Shown here: positions 30,613 to 40,182 of the stretch, piece after piece
Layout of the letters: every line of letters starts with the position of its first letter
How positions within the stretch are numbered: position 1 is the stretch's first letter
From: a virus
IMG/VR virus record: IMGVR_UViG_3300046534_001250
Span: 1-64,000 of that record
Strand: one strand, 5' to 3'
DNA length: 64,000 bases
Program-made: the position numbers and the translations under genes
The notes under the pieces: generated by a model
What the model was told of the DNA's origin: nothing
Seen by the model: only the letters and a program-made list of their open reading frames with translations
The model's database searches: none

Positions 30613-31718
30613 GTACAAACAAATGGCGCGCCGAAGAAGAGCGCCTTCTAAAGATGCTTCTACCTACTAATACCCACCGAGAAATCTCTGAACAAATCAA
30701 TCGAAGATTTGCTCAGAAGCTAACAGGGTTCCCTGGTGAACGTAGCGAAGAATCAATTCGAAAAAAGATCGCACGAGAAGGGTGGAAGAAAGAAGACTTT
30801 AAAAACTATCAGGAAGAAAACGAGGTAGCTACTACCTTTAGGAAAATCGCTGCTATCCAAGAAGAATACAAGGATCGTTCTATCAAGCTTACCCGAGGCG
30901 TTATGCCAGCGGACCAAGCTACGACTAAGATCTTGTCCCTAAGTGATATTCACTTTCCGTTTGCGCGAGAAGACTTACTAGAACGAGCAATCAATGACAA
31001 TTCAGATGCTGATATCGTTGTAATTAACGGAGATATGCTGGAGGGTTATATCTTTAGCTCTTTTAAGAAGTCGAAGAACATTGCAGCAATTCACGAATAC
31101 ATTACAGCGTTTGAATTCGTTGAAGTGTTATCCAAGCGCTTCAAGGACGTAGTAATTGTAGACGGCAATCATGACATACGGTCTGGCCGACTGATTGGAG
31201 AAGGCATCCCTAAGGGAGCCGAACAAGTTCTTCGTACCAATCTGGTACAGCGAATTGCCAATGGTGAACGGCTTGATGAAACTGGAGCTGTTGTCGAACT
31301 AGTGGACTTTAAGAATGTTCATTACGAGGCTCGTGAGAGCTGGTATGTTCGTATTGGTAAGACCTTGTTTATCCACCCTCATACACGAGGCAGTGGTAAG
31401 CCTGGCTTTACAGTCAACGCAGTTGGAGAAAAGCTACTCAAGCGCTATCCAGATGGCGACGTTGACAGTGTGGTTTGCGGCCACACCCATCAGGTCTACA
31501 AGGGCATCGTTAATGGTGTCCTTATGATGGAACAGGGTTGCCTGGCAGACTTACTTGCTTATGTATGGAAGCCCAACAGCCTAACCCGCAAAAACTATCA
31601 AAACGGCTATGCCGTTATATATCAAGACAAAGACGGTAACACAGACTTTAATCGAAGTGGAGTAATTTACTTTGGTGAAGTTATTCCCGCCAAGAAAGAA
31701 ATTTTCAGTAAGGACTAA
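30609..31718 (+). CDS. calcineurin-like metallophosphoesterase with Myb-like N-terminus
   Basis: A 369-residue protein. Residues 1-60 look like a SANT/Myb-type helix-turn-helix with conserved Trp (KWRAEEERLLKMLL, REGWKKEDF). The phosphoesterase core has LSDIHFPF, INGDMLEG, VDGNHDIR and VCGHTHQVYKG, the DxH-GD-GNH-GHTH metal set. The order fits phage DNA-associated phosphoesterases, and the DNA-binding-like N-terminus suggests a nucleic-acid substrate. It overlaps the dnaE stop by four bases. Confidence 0.85.
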   Translation: MSTNKWRAEEERLLKMLLPTNTHREISEQINRRFAQKLTGFPGERSEESIRKKIAREGWKKEDFKNYQEENEVATTFRKIAAIQEEYKDRSIKLTRGVMPADQATTKILSLSDIHFPFAREDLLERAINDNSDADIVVINGDMLEGYIFSSFKKSKNIAAIHEYITAFEFVEVLSKRFKDVVIVDGNHDIRSGRLIGEGIPKGAEQVLRTNLVQRIANGERLDETGAVVELVDFKNVHYEARESWYVRIGKTLFIHPHTRGSGKPGFTVNAVGEKLLKRYPDGDVDSVVCGHTHQVYKGIVNGVLMMEQGCLADLLAYVWKPNSLTRKNYQNGYAVIYQDKDGNTDFNRSGVIYFGEVIPAKKEIFSKD

Positions 31719-31720
31719 AC

Positions 31721-32053
31721 ATGAGTAAACTAATTGACCCCAAGACAGGCCGGCCTATGGGCGGCAACACGGTACCCTTAGCAGCAATCGTAAAGCAGCT
31801 CTCCGTTCAGGACGACAAAATCGATGCGATGACTCAGCAAACTATCCACCTGGGTATTTTCATGCAGTTTATCGTGGAACAGCTAGCAGATATCAATATC
31901 GTTGTTGATACCTCAAATTTTGCAGCTTACGCTCAAGAAAAGTGGCAAGAGCTTCGAGAGGCCAATACAGCCCGAGTAGACGATGCTGTTACAGAAATGC
32001 AGGAAAACACACCAGATGCGGCGACCACGCTTGGAGTAGATCTCGATGGATAA
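31721..32053 (+). CDS. hypothetical protein (110 aa)
   Basis: A helical protein with DPKTGRPMGGNTVPL at the N-terminus and an acidic C-terminus. No family is recognised. It overlaps the following nuclease gene by eight bases, which suggests a partner role. Confidence 0.65.
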   Translation: MSKLIDPKTGRPMGGNTVPLAAIVKQLSVQDDKIDAMTQQTIHLGIFMQFIVEQLADINIVVDTSNFAAYAQEKWQELREANTARVDDAVTEMQENTPDAATTLGVDLDG

Positions 32054-33110
32054 CAACTGGTCATTCATTGATCACGTTACCGATTCTCTACTAATACCTC
32101 GCCCAGGCGATTCAAAGCACCCGACGCTGTGGCCTTCGGAAGCCACAGCGACTGTAACCGAAAACGGAAGAACTAAGGTGCTAGGCAAATGCCGACGCCA
32201 ACGTTTCTTTCGCTTCATGCTTAACTGCTACAAGTTCTATCCCAGGTACGCTCATTGGAAGCCACTTGCAGACGAACTAGTTCGTGAACGAATTCCGCCA
32301 GATCGCTACATGCTGTGGATTTGGAGACAAGGAGAGCTCTATGAGGACTTCCTCGTAGAGCAATCTAAAATCTCTGGAGTCTTTGCCTGCGGTCAAGTAC
32401 CACTCTACATCAAAGATCATAACATCTCTGGCAAAGAGGATATCGAAACTATCAATCCAGTCACTCATAAGTTTTCCATCGTAGAAGCTAAGAGTGTTTA
32501 TGGATTTGGTGGCAACGTAGTACTTGGTACACCTGCAGCTAGACGCAAAGGATTCATGGGGGTTCCCCGAGAAGGGAACCTTATGCAAATTGGTATCTAT
32601 CACTGGTGGAAGGCTTCGGCAGATTCGTCTTACGAGGAAAGCAGACTAGTATACGGAAGTAGAGATACTGGCCGTTACGCTGAATACCTTGTTAAAACTG
32701 AACCAGAAGTAACTGAAGATGGTGAAACTCGTACTTACATCTGGCACAAGGGCAATGCTCCTGTTCAGACTCCATGGGTTAAGAGCGCAATCTATATCGA
32801 AAATATCTTCGAGCAGTATGCTGGTACACAACTAGCAGTCGACGGAGGGTTTATTCCTCCCCGAGACTTCAAGTTGTTATTCGATGAAAAGGACCTGGCT
32901 CACCTATCAGATGAAGGAGGTCTTAGTAAGACTGACCAGATTCAGTATGACAAGGTCATTGCTCGTCGAGAAGAGAACGTCGAGCTAGTAGCAGCCGGTA
33001 AGAAAGAGAAGAAAGAACTTAAGCAGGTTGAGAAAGGTGATTGGCAGTGTAGATTCTGCAATTACAAGACCGTCTGCTTTGATAAGGACTCGGTACCACG
33101 AGAGGTATAA
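32046..33110 (+). CDS. Cas4/RecB-like PD-(D/E)XK nuclease with iron-sulfur cysteines
   Basis: A 354-residue protein. An early Cys in LGKCRRQRFF pairs with a C-terminal cluster WQCRFCNYKTVC, the four-Cys arrangement of Cas4 and AddB-type iron-sulfur nucleases. The middle has HKFSIVEAKSVYG, whose E-x-K is the PD-(D/E)XK active site, followed by a QIGIYHWW helix. Such enzymes degrade or process DNA ends and often work with phage recombinases. The stop overlaps the next ATG. Confidence 0.8.
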   Translation: MDNNWSFIDHVTDSLLIPRPGDSKHPTLWPSEATATVTENGRTKVLGKCRRQRFFRFMLNCYKFYPRYAHWKPLADELVRERIPPDRYMLWIWRQGELYEDFLVEQSKISGVFACGQVPLYIKDHNISGKEDIETINPVTHKFSIVEAKSVYGFGGNVVLGTPAARRKGFMGVPREGNLMQIGIYHWWKASADSSYEESRLVYGSRDTGRYAEYLVKTEPEVTEDGETRTYIWHKGNAPVQTPWVKSAIYIENIFEQYAGTQLAVDGGFIPPRDFKLLFDEKDLAHLSDEGGLSKTDQIQYDKVIARREENVELVAAGKKEKKELKQVEKGDWQCRFCNYKTVCFDKDSVPREV

Positions 33111-33325
33111 TGGAAACCTATTTCTGGGTTAAAGTATTTGATGGGGCTCGGGGCTATAGCTTCGGGCCCTATCCCGTTTTTAGTGTAGCTGCGGAAATTC
33201 TCGTAGAAGCGCCAATGATTATTGCACAACTAGGAGGTGGCGACAGCACTGTTTGCTCACTGACAGAAGAAGTTATTATTAACGGCTCCTGGACGGTAAT
33301 AAACGTAAAAGTAGAGACACGATGA
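33110..33325 (+). CDS. hypothetical protein (71 aa)
   Basis: A small beta-rich protein (FWVKVFDGARGYSFG start). It overlaps the preceding stop by one base and the next start by four. No family is recognised. Confidence 0.6.
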   Translation: METYFWVKVFDGARGYSFGPYPVFSVAAEILVEAPMIIAQLGGGDSTVCSLTEEVIINGSWTVINVKVETR

Positions 33326-34245
33326 GTATCTATGTAGACGTTGCTGTAGAAGCAGTAACCGTAAGCGAAGTAGTTATTGAGCCCAGAAAGGGCTCTGTGC
33401 CCGCAGAAGAAGTGCTTACGGGCTTCCCTATCCACTCTACGCCTGATGGCCTAGTCACGGGTTACGACGTGTGTGAAGCCTTACTAAAGGTAGGCGGAAG
33501 TCCAATACTTTCCCCAGATATTCCAAAGGATGAGTGGGAGGCCGCAATAGCAGAGTTCGCTGGCAATCCAAAATTCTGGATTGCAGCACGTAATGATAGA
33601 GATCTAATCGAAGAGATTAAAAACATTACTGGTGATAGCAGTCTGAATATCGCAACAGATGCAACCAATGGGTGGAGTAACGATTCTATCTTGATGACTC
33701 ATTTCTTAGCCAAGCAGCCAACAGTCATAGGTATCATGAGTGGACCAGTCGCTACTATCTTGGCCGCACTGGATATGCAGACGTCTGGCTGTACACATAT
33801 CAGAGTAGGCATTAACAGCAATGGAGTAGGTTTTCCGCACCTCACGGCGGTAGCACAGATAGCCCAAAGGCTCACAACCTCAAAAGTAGTTGCTGATTGT
33901 CAGATCCAAACGCCTGCAGAAGCAGTCAAATACCTGGCAGCTGGCGCTAACTCTATTATGCTAGACATACCGTTTGCATACGTTAGAGAGAGCAGGGGCT
34001 GGGTACAGGATGGATGGATAGAAACTATCCCGCAGGCAAGCGTCGTACGCTTCCCACTTCCAGACCCTACTCCCAAGCTAGTTAGAGACGGTATCCAATG
34101 GGATGGAGCCACTACCGCAAGCGTGGTAGCTAGCTATCGAACCGGCGCCTGTAAAGCCCTGGCTTTGCTAGGCTGTAGAACTGATGAGTTTATAACTAAC
34201 CAATCAAAATTTATAAGAACAAAACAAGGAGAAACATATGGCTAA
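33322..34245 (+). CDS. GMP reductase/IMP dehydrogenase-like TIM barrel with shortened catalytic loop
   Basis: A 307-residue protein. ATDATNGWSN, IMSGPVATI, IRVGI, then GVGFPHLTAV, VVADCQIQTPAEAVKYLAAGANSIML and a final FIRTKQGE match GMP reductase in order. Between IRVGI and GVG the normal catalytic loop with Cys (GSVCTTR) is replaced by the short NSN, so the hydride-transfer Cys is absent. The protein may bind nucleotides without the standard reaction or do a related one. It sits just ahead of an HldE-type kinase gene. Confidence 0.72.
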   Translation: MSIYVDVAVEAVTVSEVVIEPRKGSVPAEEVLTGFPIHSTPDGLVTGYDVCEALLKVGGSPILSPDIPKDEWEAAIAEFAGNPKFWIAARNDRDLIEEIKNITGDSSLNIATDATNGWSNDSILMTHFLAKQPTVIGIMSGPVATILAALDMQTSGCTHIRVGINSNGVGFPHLTAVAQIAQRLTTSKVVADCQIQTPAEAVKYLAAGANSIMLDIPFAYVRESRGWVQDGWIETIPQASVVRFPLPDPTPKLVRDGIQWDGATTASVVASYRTGACKALALLGCRTDEFITNQSKFIRTKQGETYG

Positions 34246-34633
34246 GAAATATCAAATGGCTATCGTATCATACCCCAAAGAAACCGTAGTTAATTACTAC
34301 GATTCAAATCTAGCAACGAGTGCTATTGACCAGCTGACTATTAAACACAGGTGGTCCAACAAAATATCGGTTCCAACAGTAGTAGTAGATATACCAGATA
34401 CTTTTACTGCCTTCTTGGAGTACAAGAGCTTTAGGTACTACCGAGATAGTACTTCTGTAAATTGGATCATTCGAGGGTGTAGCGTAATTGCCTTAGAAGG
34501 GGTTGAAGTTAAGAGCAAACTCGATATCATTGGCGACGCCCTACGAGATGGAAAAGTTGATAAGAACACAGTACTAAAGCAAGACTACAACTTCTCTCGT
34601 AACGGAGGAAGAGTTAATGTCCGAACAGCCTAG
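34238..34633 (+). CDS. hypothetical protein (131 aa)
   Basis: AAGGAG precedes ATG. The product has alternating strands and a basic, Asn/Arg-rich C-terminus. No family is recognised. It overlaps both neighbours. Confidence 0.65.
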   Translation: MAKKYQMAIVSYPKETVVNYYDSNLATSAIDQLTIKHRWSNKISVPTVVVDIPDTFTAFLEYKSFRYYRDSTSVNWIIRGCSVIALEGVEVKSKLDIIGDALRDGKVDKNTVLKQDYNFSRNGGRVNVRTA

Positions 34634-35381
34634 CATCGTAGTCTTTGGAGATCCAATCCTAGACGTCTTTTATCTAGGTACTATGGACGGCTTGCGATTC
34701 ACTCCAAAGAAGACAACCAACAGGAATGGAGGTGCTGTGAACACTCTGCTCAATGTTGTTGCAGTCTTACCAGAAGGATACCCGGTGATAGACAAGGTAG
34801 AGGGACTTGGTTCCGCCCGCCTGATTCGTCACTGTGACCTTAACGGGGTGGTGCTACATGAATTCTGGGCAGACAAGCCTTCTTCCCAGTTTGCGTGGGC
34901 CCTCAACAACACTGATGTTGCTATCTTTAGTGACTATGGACACGGAAGCTTAACTGCTCGCCCAGGTAGTATGGTCGCTAAGCACAAGCTGGCAGTGGTT
35001 GATAGCAAGCGCAGGACCTTCGACACGTCTTATCTAGAAAAGACCGAGACTAAAATCTGGAGATGCACTGGTGACGAGTACGATGAAACGTGGGCTAAAA
35101 ACTTTGATTGGATAGTCATTACCGATGGTGCATCAAATATCTATATTCGGCAAGGAATTCGGCCAGGAGTTGGTGGATGCTTGATCGTACCTACGATTGA
35201 CGTAGTGGATGCATGTGGTGCTGGCGATACATTCACTGCCGCTCTAGGATCTTACTTGCTCATGCACTCACTCAGCCCAAACTTAGATGAACTAATGCTA
35301 GCTTGTGAGTTTGCTCGTAAGGCTTCGCAAGATGTCTGTATGCAGAAGTTCACAGCAGTAACAAATATAACCTTGAGGTAG
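34617..35381 (+). CDS. HldE/RfaE-type sugar kinase (PfkB family)
   Basis: A 254-residue kinase with GGAGGAAGAG ahead of ATG. VFGDPILDVFYLG at the N-terminus, NGGAVNTLLN, FSDYGHGSL and DACGAGDTFTAALG with the catalytic Asp204 follow the HldE/RfaE kinase pattern, and the C-terminus (CMQKFTAV) resembles the end of that domain. HldE kinase phosphorylates heptose-7-phosphate at C1. Many bacterial enzymes are fused to a nucleotidyltransferase. Here that partner is a separate gene at 13452. A glycosyltransferase of the heptosyltransferase family is at 50187. Confidence 0.78.
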   Translation: MSEQPSIVVFGDPILDVFYLGTMDGLRFTPKKTTNRNGGAVNTLLNVVAVLPEGYPVIDKVEGLGSARLIRHCDLNGVVLHEFWADKPSSQFAWALNNTDVAIFSDYGHGSLTARPGSMVAKHKLAVVDSKRRTFDTSYLEKTETKIWRCTGDEYDETWAKNFDWIVITDGASNIYIRQGIRPGVGGCLIVPTIDVVDACGAGDTFTAALGSYLLMHSLSPNLDELMLACEFARKASQDVCMQKFTAVTNITLR

Positions 35382-35383
35382 TG

Positions 35384-37795
35384 ATGTATATCACAAACGC
35401 AGAGGACCTAGCAGCGGAATTAAAACCACGACTACGAGATTACCTCACTAAGACACTGGGTCCAGAGTATGGGCATAACACATTTAAGTGTTATGTCCAT
35501 GACGACAATAGCCCGTCAATGAAGTACAACCCCAAGGTCAATGACGAGGCGGTTCATTGCTTTGGCTGTGGAGTTACTCACGATATCTTTGCAGCAGCAG
35601 CTTACATTGAAAGCTTACCAGATAGCGGTAGCGACTGGATAAAGGTAACACTTCCTGCCCTGGCAGAGAAGCTAGGCGTAGAGGTAGTCTACGGGGACCC
35701 AACTGTAGAAGAACAGCAGAAACTTAAACTCTTTAAGATGGCTAGTGATATCGCTACTATCTTAGAAGACCATGGTGGAGCTGAAGAATACTGTAAAGTT
35801 CGTGGATGGTCTAACGATCATCTAACAATTGCTTCTATTGCTCCTGAAACCATTAAGAGCAAGCTGCTTGAACAAGGGTGGAGTTTCGAAGACATACTGG
35901 AAAGTAATCTGGTAGAGCACAACAACCTTCAGTTCTTTGGTTCTGAAAAAGTTACGTTTGTTGTCAAAGATTTCCGTGGTAGACCCGTTGGATTTGTTAG
36001 CAGGAATCCTACTGGTGATAGACGGTATATCAATAGCTACGATAGCACTATCTACAAGAAGGGCTCTACTCTACTTGGTATCCGTGTTGCTCTTAAAACA
36101 GCTAAGACTAATGGTCTCTATATTGTTGAGGGTCCTGGTGACCTTGCCGCTCTTCACAAGATTGGCGTCTTGAACGCTGTTGCCATTTGTGGCACAGCTT
36201 TTACTGCTGACCATTTGGCTCTCATTCGTTTGCTTGGTATCAAGGAACTTCACTTCTGTCTCGATTGGGATGAAGCTGGAGAGAAGGGTACTCAACAACT
36301 ACTACAGAAAGAAATTAAATTCGCTAAGGATATTCGGTGTTTTGTTGTGCCAGCTCCTGGAGAAGTTACAGATGTAAGTGACTTGCTAGCTACTGGTGCT
36401 ACTGCCCTTCCAGATAGCATTCCGGCTTTCGAATGGATGATTGGCCGACTACAAGACCAACTAGAACCTGCTGAACTATGTGAACAGATGGTAGCTGTTA
36501 TCTCAGCTGAGCCTACTGCTGTGCGACGAGAAATCTTCGCAGGTAAGCTCTCTAAGATGGTTGGCATATCCATTGTGAGCATCAACCACGATATCGAATT
36601 CATTAGGGACAACAAGCAACAGGATCGTAAGAACCAATTGCTTGGAGCGGCTGAACGATTCAACCTAGCAGTTGATGATGATCCTACCAGTATCATGAGC
36701 TGTATGGCTTCGTTGGAAAACGACATTGATACAATTGAAAAAAAGTTCTCTAAGGGATCTATTGGCGCCAGCTATCAGATCAACAAGTACAATGCCCTGC
36801 AAGAAGCTAAGAAAGAAGAAAGTAAACGAGATGAAGCCAGTGGCTTTCAGATGAATTACTTTACTAACATTCATAGAGCGTTTTCTGGCGGTGTACGTTG
36901 GAACTACGGTGTTCTAATATATGTTGGTGGCCGGCAAAATAGTGGGAAAACCGCTACCGTCATTGGTATCGGTCTCGATGTTGCACTAAGTGACCCAGAT
37001 ACTATTGTGCTTATGCACTTTACTGATGATAACTTTGCACAGGTAGAGCCACGGATTAAAACCAATATTGCGTTAATGCAGTTCGGAAAAGAACTACATA
37101 TCGCTGAGGCTGATAACCCGTACGTCAACATCAAGACGCCAGAACAAGCTGCGATACATGCTGATGCTGATACAAGCTTTAGAAACCTCATTGAAAACGA
37201 AAAGTTAGTAATCATCGATAGTGAAGACGGCAACACTCTTGGTATTCTTGAGAAGAACCTGCGGTATCTGCGAGGCAGGCATCCAGACAAAAAGATTCTT
37301 GTAATTGCTGACAACACTCACAACTACATGGACTTTCTGACTCTCGACCAGAACACACGTATGCGACGCATCAGTATGATGCAAAAAGCTTTTACCAATA
37401 AGTACCGTTGTACTATGTTCGCTACAGCTGAGTACAGAAAGAATGCTTCTCCCAATAAAGAAGAGATGCGTTTACCTGTAGATGATGACCTAGCTGATGC
37501 TCGGTCGTTAATGTATCTGCCCAATGGAATCATTCATGTTTACAATGACTTGAATGACCGGGGTGTAGAGCATGCTGAGATTATGTGGCACCGCCGTATG
37601 GGCGGAGAGCCACAAGCACGACTTATGCTGTGTGTTACTAAGAACAAGATTAATGGCTGGAAAAATAAGCTTATCTTGGACTTGGATAACAAGGTGGTTG
37701 GTGTCCGACCATTCGATGCTGATGAAGCTCGTAGGCAAAGCCAAAACCTAGGACAGGGTAAAGGCACAACCATAGACATAGGAAAGATTCAATGA
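35384..37795 (+). CDS. primase-helicase
   Basis: An 803-residue protein joining three parts. A CHC2-type zinc finger lies near residues 28-65 (CYVHDDNSPSM, CFGCG). A TOPRIM part includes IVEGPGDLAAL and FCLDWDEAG. A DnaB/gp4-type helicase has Walker A GGRQNSGKT at 515-523, then IVIDS-like and VIADNTH strands. This resembles the T7 gp4 arrangement and should unwind and prime the phage fork together with the DnaE polymerase. ATG at 35384 is used, with GAGG upstream; a GTG three bases earlier also exists. Confidence 0.92.
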   Translation: MYITNAEDLAAELKPRLRDYLTKTLGPEYGHNTFKCYVHDDNSPSMKYNPKVNDEAVHCFGCGVTHDIFAAAAYIESLPDSGSDWIKVTLPALAEKLGVEVVYGDPTVEEQQKLKLFKMASDIATILEDHGGAEEYCKVRGWSNDHLTIASIAPETIKSKLLEQGWSFEDILESNLVEHNNLQFFGSEKVTFVVKDFRGRPVGFVSRNPTGDRRYINSYDSTIYKKGSTLLGIRVALKTAKTNGLYIVEGPGDLAALHKIGVLNAVAICGTAFTADHLALIRLLGIKELHFCLDWDEAGEKGTQQLLQKEIKFAKDIRCFVVPAPGEVTDVSDLLATGATALPDSIPAFEWMIGRLQDQLEPAELCEQMVAVISAEPTAVRREIFAGKLSKMVGISIVSINHDIEFIRDNKQQDRKNQLLGAAERFNLAVDDDPTSIMSCMASLENDIDTIEKKFSKGSIGASYQINKYNALQEAKKEESKRDEASGFQMNYFTNIHRAFSGGVRWNYGVLIYVGGRQNSGKTATVIGIGLDVALSDPDTIVLMHFTDDNFAQVEPRIKTNIALMQFGKELHIAEADNPYVNIKTPEQAAIHADADTSFRNLIENEKLVIIDSEDGNTLGILEKNLRYLRGRHPDKKILVIADNTHNYMDFLTLDQNTRMRRISMMQKAFTNKYRCTMFATAEYRKNASPNKEEMRLPVDDDLADARSLMYLPNGIIHVYNDLNDRGVEHAEIMWHRRMGGEPQARLMLCVTKNKINGWKNKLILDLDNKVVGVRPFDADEARRQSQNLGQGKGTTIDIGKIQ

Positions 37796-37914
37796 CAATT
37801 AAAGATTCCGTACTAGGCATTCTGCCTGAGATTCAACGACGGCAAGAAGTAATGCAAAAGCGCAATGAAACAAAAGCAAAGGAGAAGCGAAATGAGAAGT
37901 CTAAAGCTGGGTGA
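37792..37914 (+). CDS. small basic protein (40 aa)
   Basis: ATG overlaps the primase-helicase stop as ATGA. The product is very basic (KRNETKAKEKRNEKSKAG end). GGAAAG lies upstream at good distance. It fills the gap before the next gene and overlaps it. The small size makes the call moderate. Confidence 0.5.
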   Translation: MTIKDSVLGILPEIQRRQEVMQKRNETKAKEKRNEKSKAG

Positions 37915-38083
37915 AGAAGTAGAGAGCGATGGGCGTAAAGCGTACGTAGCTCGATGCGACCAAGTGCTATTCGTAGGTGAAACAATCGTTCACGAAGGCA
38001 CTAATAAAATCGTCACAGAGGTTCGTCGCCTTTCAGACGGACCTCCCGCTCTTCAACAATGGGCCTTGGTATTCCTGGAGTAG
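37892..38083 (+). CDS. hypothetical protein (63 aa)
   Basis: ATG at 37892 is preceded by AGGAGAAG, so it is chosen over ATG at 37865. The product has alternating strands, including VARCDQVLFVGE. No family is recognised. Confidence 0.6.
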   Translation: MRSLKLGEEVESDGRKAYVARCDQVLFVGETIVHEGTNKIVTEVRRLSDGPPALQQWALVFLE

Positions 38084-38085
38084 AC

Positions 38086-38355
38086 ATGGACTTTGAAGAA
38101 GTGGTGGATTGGATATCGACTCTAGCGCCAATGTTTAAATACGAAGTTAAAGCAACTTGGCTATCTAGAAGTGAAGTAATCAGGTTAGACATGTATCATC
38201 GTAATGTAGCTGAGGATACGCTAATCCATCTACACAGTAGTTACACGCTGGAGTTTTTACGCTACGGCAAGCCAAAAGAAACATTGATTGAAAGGCTCTT
38301 GGAGCTAACCCGAGAAATGAATAGAGAAATTAGAGGTTCATATGGAATCGGTTAA
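38086..38355 (+). CDS. hypothetical protein (89 aa)
   Basis: ATG at 38086 has TGGAG upstream and follows the previous stop by two bases. Acidic N-terminus and a helical C-terminus. No family is recognised. Confidence 0.65.
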   Translation: MDFEEVVDWISTLAPMFKYEVKATWLSRSEVIRLDMYHRNVAEDTLIHLHSSYTLEFLRYGKPKETLIERLLELTREMNREIRGSYGIG

Positions 38356-38806
38356 CTTCCCAAGCTGGCCACATGACAGCTCCTGCCAATGCCCTGGAGG
38401 ATATCCTCCCTGCTCGTATTGTGTAGAGGAACCACTCTGTAGTCGCTGTGACAATAGAGGTAGAGACGTTGGTGAAAAAGGCTGGACAGAGATCAATGGC
38501 GATCTATTTTGCCAGGCGTGTTCTAAAGAAAATAGATTGCTATTTAACGAAGTAAAATGGATCAACAGCTTATGTCTGCCGCTTAAGTACAATACCTCAG
38601 CCGAAATGACTGGCGGATTCTTACGGATTGCAGTCAAACGTTACGACACACTAAGCAACAGAAGGTATAGCCGCTCTATGCTGCTCGAACCCAATAAGCT
38701 TTCGATGAACATTCGTAAAGATCTGCTTTTGGATACAATCAACAACCTGCATAAAAACATAGATGCCTACTTAAGAGACAAACTTTATGAACCTAACAGA
38801 AGCTAG
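38342..38806 (+). CDS. Cys-rich probable zinc protein (154 aa)
   Basis: The first 65 residues contain CQCPGGYPPCSYC, CSRC and CQAC, enough for two zinc sites. The remaining part is basic and helical. It may bind nucleic acid or protein; no family is recognised. It overlaps both neighbours by short stretches. Confidence 0.65.
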   Translation: MESVNFPSWPHDSSCQCPGGYPPCSYCVEEPLCSRCDNRGRDVGEKGWTEINGDLFCQACSKENRLLFNEVKWINSLCLPLKYNTSAEMTGGFLRIAVKRYDTLSNRRYSRSMLLEPNKLSMNIRKDLLLDTINNLHKNIDAYLRDKLYEPNRS

Positions 38807-39062
38807 AGATTGGGTTGCTGATTGGGATATGGCTTGTGAATACACGGTTAATCCGACGATCAACCCAGCAGGTACCAGACTAGCCTTAAGGGTTCATCAC
38901 GTCATGCCTAATGGCAAACGTTTTGGTCTATGCTGTTGGTTTTGCGAAAATGATTTTGCACGGCAACCAGCTAAGCCATTAATGATTAAGTGGCTGGCAG
39001 ATATGATTTCCAGAATCGACTCTATGGTTATGACTACTGAGCAAAATACAAAAGAAGGATAA
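38787..39062 (+). CDS. hypothetical protein (91 aa)
   Basis: A Trp- and Met-rich small protein (RDWVADWDMACEY, CCWFCENDF). No family is recognised. It precedes the ligase gene by one base. Confidence 0.65.
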   Translation: MNLTEARDWVADWDMACEYTVNPTINPAGTRLALRVHHVMPNGKRFGLCCWFCENDFARQPAKPLMIKWLADMISRIDSMVMTTEQNTKEG

Positions 39063-39063
39063 T

Positions 39064-40182
39064 ATGAAAATACATGCCCTACCGATACTCTATGCTAAGA
39101 GTTCTACTGGTAAGATTAAGCAGTGGGCGGTGTGCGCAAGCCACAACCCAGAACTAGAATACGGAACTGTGAGTACGGCTTATGGGTACGTAGATAGCAA
39201 GACACAGGCCACTGAGAAGCGCGCCTATCCTAAAAACGTAGGCAAGTCCAACGAGACTACTCCGTTTGATCAGGCGCTGTCACAGGCTCAAAGCTCATGG
39301 AATAGCAAGGTAGATAAGGGATACGTTACCCACGTAGATCTTATCCTTGATCCCAGGGACGTTAAAAACTTCCTGTGTATGCTAGCCGAGAAGCACATTG
39401 AAAGGTTTCAAGATCTAGTGTTCCCAGCGCTCTTGCAGCCAAAGCTTAATGGCTGTCGAGCTATCGCTAAAAAGCGAAATGGCGTTGTAACTATGTGGAG
39501 TAGAACAGGTAAACCCTGGGTTCACTGCCACGAAATTATAGCCGAGCTAACTGACTTACTGGAAGAAGGGCGATCTACAGACGGAGAACTTTACGTTCAC
39601 GGCTGGACACTACAAGCTATCAACCGTGCTATCAAGACCCGTAATGACAACACTCTGCTTCTCGAATATCATGTATATGATTTTCCAAACAACGAAACAT
39701 TCGAAGTACGAGAACAAAGAATCCCTGCATCAACTGGCAGGATTCATCACGTAGAACTTCAAACCATTAAAAGCGCAGAAGCGGTACAAGAAGCCCTACA
39801 AGCTTTCTTAGATCGTGGCTACGAAGGAATGATGATTCGCAACAAGCTTGGGTTATACAAGTATGGTGGGTATCGTTCAGTTGATCTACAGAAGTGTAAA
39901 TTGTTTCATGATGCTGAGTTCAAAGTCATTGGCGTCAAAAGCGCCACTGGTAAAGACCGAGGAACTGCTGTCTTTAAGTGCATAACCAAAGAAGGCAAAG
40001 AGTTTGATGTGCGCCCAATGGGTACACGCCCAGAACGTAAAGAGTACTTCGATAACTTCGAAGACAAATATAATGGAGAGTACCTTACAGTAAGGTACCA
40101 AGAACTTTCTGAAGCAAACATCCCTACTATTGTTACGGGCTTATGTTTTCGACTAGCAGAAGATTTACCGGAGCAGCAGTAA
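39064..40182 (+). CDS. ATP-dependent DNA ligase
   Basis: A 372-residue ligase. Motif I is QPKLNGCRA, with the adenylated Lys127; motif III DGELYVHG, motif IV YEGMMIRN and motif V LQKCKLF follow, with an OB-fold after. The third motif I residue is Asn rather than the common Asp (KLNG instead of KxDG), which is seen occasionally in viral ligases. The N-terminal 110 residues are a family-specific DNA-binding part. It would seal nicks during replication and repair. AAGGATA precedes ATG. Confidence 0.9.
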   Translation: MKIHALPILYAKSSTGKIKQWAVCASHNPELEYGTVSTAYGYVDSKTQATEKRAYPKNVGKSNETTPFDQALSQAQSSWNSKVDKGYVTHVDLILDPRDVKNFLCMLAEKHIERFQDLVFPALLQPKLNGCRAIAKKRNGVVTMWSRTGKPWVHCHEIIAELTDLLEEGRSTDGELYVHGWTLQAINRAIKTRNDNTLLLEYHVYDFPNNETFEVREQRIPASTGRIHHVELQTIKSAEAVQEALQAFLDRGYEGMMIRNKLGLYKYGGYRSVDLQKCKLFHDAEFKVIGVKSATGKDRGTAVFKCITKEGKEFDVRPMGTRPERKEYFDNFEDKYNGEYLTVRYQELSEANIPTIVTGLCFRLAEDLPEQQ

